40,000 bases of DNA from JBDROU01 sp043809745 [NCBI: bacterium] (GTDB lineage Bacteria; Elusimicrobiota; JBDRMW01). Location: positions 1-40,000 of the forward strand of contig JBDROU010000010.1 of the NCBI GenBank assembly GCA_043809745.1, given 5' to 3'. Both the position numbers and the translations under genes were made by a program. Below are positions 36,001 to 40,000 of the stretch, one piece after another. Position 1 is the first letter of the stretch. Every line of letters starts with the position of its first letter. Below the pieces are notes generated by a model that was given only the letters and a program-made list of their open reading frames with translations, was not told the origin of the DNA and did not search any database.

Positions 36001-36438
36001 ATTCATGGGCTTTTGTCATGCGCAAGAAGATGCAGGCTAAACGGGATGATTGAACTGGCAGAGAAGGCATTTATTAAAATATTACCATTAGAAGATAAAA
36101 ATTGTAGAATAATTGCATTGAATGAGTTAAGGGCATGCGGCGGAAAAGAAAGCGTTAATGCAATCATTTACGAGTCGCCAAATTTTGATAAATCAAATCT
36201 GCTGCTGGCTGTTGAGGTGTTGGGATATATGGGTTATGGAAGTGCGACAACATTCCTGATTGATATTAATAAAGCATATAAGTTCAAAGATGATGAAATA
36301 GCAATGGCCGCTGAACGCAGTTTAGGACAGATTTGGGGAGAAGAAAGTATACCCCAGAAAGACTATAAAAAAATCATACCGCTTGTTTCACGAACGGAAT
36401 TGCGTCCAACCAATAATGAATTAGAAATCAGCCAATAA
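33064..36438 (+). CDS. Secreted alpha-solenoid protein (HEAT/TPR-like repeats)
   Basis: The 1124-residue product begins at GTG 33064, giving a signal peptide (R-N-C-I-V-F, hydrophobic run to about residue 24) then L-Q-Q-L-S-P-P-G, comparable to the L-A-P segment of the two other secreted proteins. The rest is almost all helical, with HEAT-like pairs such as Y-A-L-Q-V-L-G-E-I-G-S-I-S-A-L-P-K-L-I-E and P-V-S-P-E-I-I-S-A-I-G-E-I-A, and TPR-like A-x-x-Y-x-x-A/F-L segments. Such proteins are scaffolds. No enzymatic motif was found. No SD is present and the start sits at the predicted transcript start, suggesting leaderless translation. It faces the minus-strand AbiEii-like gene 51 bp downstream. 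Confidence 0.8.
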   Translation: MRNCIVFCTKFILLLISLLSLCLNDARLQQLSPPGSSEVLNNTFKPTITSNSSKFIKRFEKMAVGSRDDILNLSQVVGNYDLPVPYRIRAAEILIDIARRLIGEGKYSAAETILLHAEQIENEKVIFSCIDLFVEIGTPSAAMRIGNWILLGTPLIKDAALDAMFRCGLNFLDKNDINNASYAFQHALMAEGRSHQKKVLEVLKQNGGAAAAAILHTALSSHHPVSPEIISAIGEIAHWSSVEPLINEILKIELKIGDYGRPELYDLFHTALSQVYEKLPSDYNNAKKEVVRYFLGKNISLILLSKENSEYKQEHTWEDIIIMSFSGKKELFNVLEKYVSKNKSMFIKLVAAKGMFILAEKLVENKKYKDAAECYLSLFKYCSAASSIKFKRNLAEIPEDDIAVKIIQRICQITDKSVLDSVSVLLRASKQDLRYYAAHESIRLARALRGNGDIDSALRVYEMIFLNAKQYANIIIKDLSEYREKQAVEVILKMMDFLGDAEWEYALQVLGEIGSISALPKLIEVVKDQLNPAPKHIIEEARNSIEMIYEQNKNELSRMERCALEWHLFQSEHRLLVKGINHPEAYVRCAAFELSEKYPEVWLKSMNEIAALRPEYLKYAASIALISRAERLLLNSKRGKAYAIFNDILELGEGYQKRNAINKMYSLWDQKTAIFLVQFLNRKNENYMAASDLSSLHIILEELLKLLEQEKANISRFPGIFSLLDAIFEKADNRSREILLGKIAQYKTKELISILLRGAGWMVNTERYAKLGELEELLVNYPDTRVIEFLIFTAEYFSGIDKSKTQSFNKFHAIDIESDENLYRISMKNLRHIFNQSGALLNPGDRILLGWYLGEYNSEAVQKSRINTTIPSLAMLFEGYEGELTEENMSIIENYCKDFTDNFHMWYIAELSLCAFASRLLDTGKIQEAVTLYKKLYGSSFKKIQYLMIQKLSNFPHTASIKILSDYINNGDEINKEKAIHGLLSCARRCRLNGMIELAEKAFIKILPLEDKNCRIIALNELRACGGKESVNAIIYESPNFDKSNLLLAVEVLGYMGYGSATTFLIDINKAYKFKDDEIAMAAERSLGQIWGEESIPQKDYKKIIPLVSRTELRPTNNELEISQ

Positions 36439-36489
36439 TATAATGGTAGCAATACTAGCGAAAATGCGGGCGATTTAATACTAGTAATT

Positions 36490-37320
36490 TTAAGAGTTCT
36501 TTCTAGAACAGAAAAGTAAAGTAAAATCCTTAATTGCTTTTATAAATACATTTGGCTGTAGAAGCATTAAGTCATTTTTATCTTCTAGAAACCGTTCAAC
36601 ATCATTTTGCAGTGTTTTAAAATTTATTGACTCTATTTTTTTTATGAGAAAATTACCTATAGTAGCATCATTTAATTCATATTTAATTCCCTGGGTTTGT
36701 TTGATTGCATTATTGAGTACAATATAATTTGGCTTTATCTTTTTCCCTAAGTACCACAATAAATCATAATAATCTCTTCCTTTTACATAAGTTCTAAAAG
36801 TACACGCATGTATCTTGGTTGCGAACAATGAACTTAAGTCAAAGTGTCTGATATTTACCAAATATTGTTTATTCACGAGTGTATTTTCAAGTTTCCATCC
36901 GGCAGGTGGATTTGTATCAATATCAATTTTTATGGAAAGTTTCTGATTGGATTGCATGGAAAGTCCTAGGGTTCCTAGCAGGTGCTGAAATTTCAACATA
37001 CTGTTGTTAACGGTCTTTAATTCTTTCATTTTTTTCTCTACAGATATCCCATAAAGTTCCAATTCCTTAATGATTGATAAAATTACTTCCTTAAAAACAT
37101 ATTTTTTCTTGTCAATTACCGAAAAGTCCAAGTCTTCGGAAAATCGTCTCAGATCATACAGTATCCTCAGCGCCGTTCCTCCCGTAAAGGAAATATGAGA
37201 AAAGTAACCTTTATCCTGTATTATTTTTAAGATTAATAATTGTAAGAATTCCCTCAATTTGTTTACTTTTCCTTCGTATGATTTCTCTTTTTCTATATAT
37301 TGATGTAACAAGTCGATCAT
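36490..37320 (-). CDS. AbiEii/AbiGii-type nucleotidyltransferase toxin
   Basis: The 276-residue product has the family's nucleotidyltransferase core: F-T-G-G-T-A-L-R then R-F-S-E-D-L-D-F-S (nucleotide-binding GG/GS loop and catalytic D-x-D), K-I-D-I-D-T-N-P-P (third carboxylate region), and the C-terminal K-I-H-A-C and K-G-R-D-Y-Y-D-L-L-W-Y. Related toxins act by nucleotidyl transfer, tRNA being the known target of some (MenT group). ATG 37320 overlaps the antitoxin stop as ATGA, so translation is coupled. Together with the upstream gene this is a type IV-like AbiE toxin-antitoxin pair, often associated with phage abortive infection. All key residues are present, so it is probably active. Confidence 0.9.
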   Translation of the reverse strand: MIDLLHQYIEKEKSYEGKVNKLREFLQLLILKIIQDKGYFSHISFTGGTALRILYDLRRFSEDLDFSVIDKKKYVFKEVILSIIKELELYGISVEKKMKELKTVNNSMLKFQHLLGTLGLSMQSNQKLSIKIDIDTNPPAGWKLENTLVNKQYLVNIRHFDLSSLFATKIHACTFRTYVKGRDYYDLLWYLGKKIKPNYIVLNNAIKQTQGIKYELNDATIGNFLIKKIESINFKTLQNDVERFLEDKNDLMLLQPNVFIKAIKDFTLLFCSRKNS

Positions 37321-37982
37321 TCACTTCTCCTTTCCTGACAAATGATACCACATAGCACGTCAGCAACTTTCATAAGTTTTTTTATATTAAAAAGCTCTGC
37401 ATAATACAAAATTTTCTTTATGTTGAGGGATTCCATATTTTGAAGTCTGTATGACTCAAGAAAGATATCTTTATAATTCCCGGAAAATAGTCCCAAATTT
37501 AAATAGCAGAAATCCATCAATGCTTTTTCCGGATCTGCAATAAGAAAAGACAATCCTTGTTTATCATTGACTGAAGTAAACCCTCTATATACTGAAGGAT
37601 TAACATGTCTGTAACTAAAATTACCTGTATTATTACTGAAAGATAATGTCTTTCTAGTGGTTATGCTTGTTACATCATTTACTCTTTCCGGTATAAGTCC
37701 ATAGAAATTCAGTGCGTATTCAAGGCTTATATATGAGGGAGAGTATAGCTGATTTGCCAAATATGGATTGGATACATGAACCTTTCTATCATTATCATTT
37801 AATAAATATGCTCCTCTGCGAAGCTCTACGAGCAACCCATTTTTATTCCATCTTGCTAATTGATTACGGATAATTTGCTTTTTAGATTGTCCGAGAATAA
37901 TATTCTTGCTGAAAATAATAGGTGCATTTTGAAATTTATTTCTGAAATCCTGATATTTCATATAATTTTCATATATAACCAT
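37317..37982 (-). CDS. AbiEi-like antitoxin/transcriptional regulator
   Basis: The 221-residue product has an N-terminal winged-helix (Q-I-I-R-N-Q-L-A-R-W-N-K-N-G-L-L-V-E-L-R-R-G-A-Y-L-L, about residues 35-61) followed by the AbiEi-type domain (P-S-Y-I-S-L-E-Y-A-L-N-F-Y-G-L-I-P-E, D-P-E-K-A-L-M-D). AbiEi proteins repress their own operon through inverted repeats and counter the toxin without direct protein contact. No SD is seen; the ATG at 37982 sits inside a palindrome, about 12 bases after the predicted transcript start. The gene pair has its own promoter. Confidence 0.88.
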   Translation of the reverse strand: MVIYENYMKYQDFRNKFQNAPIIFSKNIILGQSKKQIIRNQLARWNKNGLLVELRRGAYLLNDNDRKVHVSNPYLANQLYSPSYISLEYALNFYGLIPERVNDVTSITTRKTLSFSNNTGNFSYRHVNPSVYRGFTSVNDKQGLSFLIADPEKALMDFCYLNLGLFSGNYKDIFLESYRLQNMESLNIKKILYYAELFNIKKLMKVADVLCGIICQERRSE

Positions 37983-38029
37983 ATATGATTATATATAGAA
38001 ATTATATAATGAGACCTTTTATAAGTCAA
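37971..38029 (-). promoter_or_regulatory. Promoter and palindromic operator of the AbiE-type operon
   Basis: Minus strand: TTGACT (38029-38024), 17-bp spacer, TATAAT (38006-38001). A 26-bp palindrome with 24 of 26 bases symmetric (37971-37996, centre CATATATG) overlies the predicted start site and start codon, the expected place for an AbiEi-type self-repressor. Confidence 0.8.
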
Positions 38030-38065
38030 GAGGTATTTTAAAAATAGATGGATTATGCTAGTTTT

Positions 38066-39664
38066 CTATCTGATTTTATTGGTAATATTAATAAATTTGT
38101 AAGGATGGCGCGTATCAGTAAATGCAAAGTTTTCGTCGGGAAGTAAGGCAAAGTCTGAATTAAAATAAAGATTGAATACAATCCGAAAAGAGTTTACCGG
38201 GGTTATAGAACTGTACAAGGCATCTTTTTCGATGCCCGGCAGATAATAGGCATTTAATATCCGCATCTTTTCCTTAAGTTCAAAGTCTGTTGCCTTATCC
38301 CACTGAAATGCATTTACATCCGCTCGGTACCGCGCGGGATAAGTACCTTCGTCTGATTGTAAGATGATGATCGGTGGTATTTCTGAAACCGACAAGAGTC
38401 TTTCAATAAGTTCGCTAATTTTTTTATTGATAAAGAATAGTTGGTCTGTGTACTTTCCTTTTCTGTTTCGTTCGCTGTCTTGCTTTGCTGATAAGAAACT
38501 GCCGTTTCTGTCGAATACGTAGGGTGGGTGGGGTGTAATCATATGGGCGAAGACAAAGGTTGGTTCTTTAACCTTTGCCACCTCAGCAAGCTTATCAAAT
38601 TTATAAAGAACCCGCCTGTATTGCAGAAAGCGGGGGTCAAAAACATTAAAATATAAAGTAACAGGATAAAGAGCTGTTTTCTTGTAAAGAGTTACCGCGA
38701 ATTCATTGAGCAGAGGGTATAAGATAACATTGCTGTCAGCGTATTTATTGCGGCTTGTGGGTCCGTAATAAGTCCCGAAGTGTATAAATTTATATCCTTT
38801 TGATTTCAGTATGCGCCAGACACGGTAATCCTGCAGTTTCGCATAGAGCGGCAGCCAATTATTTGAATCTTGGCCCAGCTTATCGCTTAAATAGTTGATA
38901 TATTCCATATTTAAGGATGAGGCCAGTGAGTGTTCTGTTTTCGTGTAGTTTGCGGTGCTGTTGGAAGCTATATAAAATCCTTTATTTTTCAGATAATCTA
39001 TGAATCGGCTGTTATCAAAGTCATAGATTTGTTTAAGCGTACGCGTATCTGAATACCGGTCGAAAATAATATAATAAATATCCGGCAGTATTTCTTTCTT
39101 TTCAGAATCAATTATATTATCGCTGGTTTTCTGAGTAGTTTTAATATATTGGCAGGCAGATATTTCCTTTAACTTATAGACTCCGGTGTTGATTAAAGGC
39201 AATATTACCAGGATTATGCCTGCTGCATTTAAGATAGATGTGCAGTTGGATAACGTACCCCTGGTCTTTAGAATAAGGCAGGTGAAGCAAACAAACAATA
39301 TTCCCCAAAGCGGCAGTAAATACCTGTGCTGGTAAAATGAAAGATTTATTCCAATATTATAAACGTGTCCGTATGAGAAGAATAAGATCAGAAAAACGGA
39401 TGCAATTATTGCGCTTTTATTAAAGTCCCTGCAAACTAAATAAAATAAAAATAACAAAAATGCTGCGAGGCATGATGCAAGTATTAAAAGAGTTAAAATT
39501 TGAGGAAACGACACTTGGGACACATTATAAGAAAACAGAAAAAGGACAGGAAATACAGCAAATAAAAATGGGTGGAAAACTTTTGGTTTTTTCATAGAAA
39601 ATAAAACCCTAGAAGTTACTTTAATAAGATTAAGCACTTCACCAAAGATAGCAGCAATTCGCAT
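38066..39664 (-). CDS. Membrane-anchored sulfatase-fold (alkaline phosphatase superfamily) protein
   Basis: The 532-residue product has five membrane helices (about 29-48, 54-78, 84-104, 114-133, 145-163) and an outer sulfatase-like domain: L-P-D-I-Y-Y-I-I-F-D-R (metal Asp near 202), a Y-T-K-T-E-H-S-L-A-S-S-L-N segment bearing the likely nucleophilic Thr or Ser, F-A-H-M-I-T-P-H-P-P-Y, and I-L-Q-S-D-E-G-T-Y-P. This resembles LTA-synthase/phosphoethanolamine-transferase-like enzymes that modify envelope glycans, but the sugar or lipid target is unknown. ATG 39664 lacks an SD. The ATG at 39595, with AGGG upstream and just before the first helix, is an alternative start. No other gene shares this operon. 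Confidence 0.8.
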   Translation of the reverse strand: MRIAAIFGEVLNLIKVTSRVLFSMKKPKVFHPFLFAVFPVLFLFSYNVSQVSFPQILTLLILASCLAAFLLFLFYLVCRDFNKSAIIASVFLILFFSYGHVYNIGINLSFYQHRYLLPLWGILFVCFTCLILKTRGTLSNCTSILNAAGIILVILPLINTGVYKLKEISACQYIKTTQKTSDNIIDSEKKEILPDIYYIIFDRYSDTRTLKQIYDFDNSRFIDYLKNKGFYIASNSTANYTKTEHSLASSLNMEYINYLSDKLGQDSNNWLPLYAKLQDYRVWRILKSKGYKFIHFGTYYGPTSRNKYADSNVILYPLLNEFAVTLYKKTALYPVTLYFNVFDPRFLQYRRVLYKFDKLAEVAKVKEPTFVFAHMITPHPPYVFDRNGSFLSAKQDSERNRKGKYTDQLFFINKKISELIERLLSVSEIPPIIILQSDEGTYPARYRADVNAFQWDKATDFELKEKMRILNAYYLPGIEKDALYSSITPVNSFRIVFNLYFNSDFALLPDENFAFTDTRHPYKFINITNKIR

Positions 39665-39863
39665 TTTTCATTAACTATAGGATATAAGAAATTTTATAGT
39701 TATGCAACGGTTGCTTAGCCCTTCACATGACACAGTTGTTTAAAAGCAATGTTTGCAGAAATATTCATCAAGTTTTCTATTATGTTATAAAAGAGTGCAA
39801 TGTTTTTTAAGGAATTATTTGGTTAGCCAAGTTTATGGTGAACGGAAATTTATGATTGAATGA

Positions 39864-40000
39864 TGTTCCCCCGAAAAAGTGGACATGGAGTTAAGAGACT
39901 TTTAAGACTTGTTCAAACATGATCTGTTCAAACGCCTCGGGGCTTTTATAACCTAACAAAGAATGACGTCTTTGTCTATTATAAAATATCTCGATGTACT
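39864..40000 (-). mobile_element. IS3-family insertion sequence, 3' end
   Basis: The TG-starting end sequence at 39864-39886 (C-run, A-run, GTGGACA) looks like an IS3-type terminal inverted repeat. It stands 4 bp outside the transposase stop codon. The other end is outside the window. Beyond the IS end, 39665-39863 holds no gene I recognise. Confidence 0.75.
39891..40000 (-). CDS. IS3-family transposase (OrfB), C-terminal part only
   Basis: The minus-strand frame ends at TAA (39893-39891) and is open to the window edge. Its residues include Y-I-E-I-F-Y-N-R-Q-R-R-H-S-L-L-G-Y-K-S-P-E-A-F-E, the conserved C-terminus of IS3-family integrases just after the catalytic DDE core. The core itself lies beyond 40000, so integrity cannot be judged. 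Confidence 0.9.
   Translation of the reverse strand, partial: YIEIFYNRQRRHSLLGYKSPEAFEQIMFEQVLKVS

Overview
The window looks like a chromosomal segment of a Gram-negative, uncultured-type bacterium, most plausibly Omnitrophota (former OP3) or a PVC relative. This is inference. The supporting signs are a giant multidomain membrane protein gene with no start inside the window, an LPS-heptose epimerase (HldD), an ECF sigma/ZAS anti-sigma/Spy envelope-stress operon, and several secreted proteins of no recognisable family. Base composition is moderately AT-rich throughout. No rRNA, tRNA or CRISPR array was seen.

Region 1 (1-19544): one uninterrupted plus-strand frame of about 6,500 codons that was already open upstream. 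In order it encodes about 160-residue tandem helical repeats, a degenerate YD/RHS-like beta region, fourteen about 110-residue beta repeats, a beta-sandwich-like and an alpha/alpha-toroid-like region, a charged linker, a polytopic membrane region enclosing a GT-A-type glycosyltransferase-like signature, a membrane-proximal HExxH motif, and a helical C-terminus with its own duplications. A plausible overall role is synthesis, export or handling of an envelope polysaccharide.

Region 2 (19545-23800): a REP-like inverted pair, transaldolase, then an operon of ECF sigma factor, zinc-binding anti-sigma factor and Spy-like periplasmic protein. Two ECF-type promoters with identical spacing precede the sigma gene and the spy-like gene, and a strong intrinsic terminator follows. 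A Bax-inhibitor-1-like membrane protein is convergent with this operon.

Region 3 (23800-36440): a 210-bp near-perfect palindrome, an exported nitroreductase-like protein, HldD, a membrane-anchored alpha/beta hydrolase, a SAM methyltransferase, two unrecognised secreted proteins, a zinc-ribbon protein and a TolB-like propeller protein in a coupled minus-strand pair, and a large secreted alpha-solenoid (HEAT/TPR-like) protein. Two repeated noncoding signals run through this part. One is a 43-bp promoter module of three hexamers at 11-bp spacing plus a -10 box (the first of its four clear copies precedes transaldolase). The other is a dispersed repeat that sits at gene 3' ends and supplies the C-terminus of two unrelated proteins.

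Region 4 (36440-40000): an accessory zone with an AbiEi/AbiEii-type toxin-antitoxin pair behind a consensus promoter and a palindromic operator, a membrane sulfatase-fold protein, and the 3' end of an IS3-family insertion sequence running off the window.

The most interesting signals are the giant protein's possible membrane glycan-synthase core, the triple-hexamer promoter module, which looks like a response-regulator (Pho-box-type) regulon, and the paired ECF promoters.
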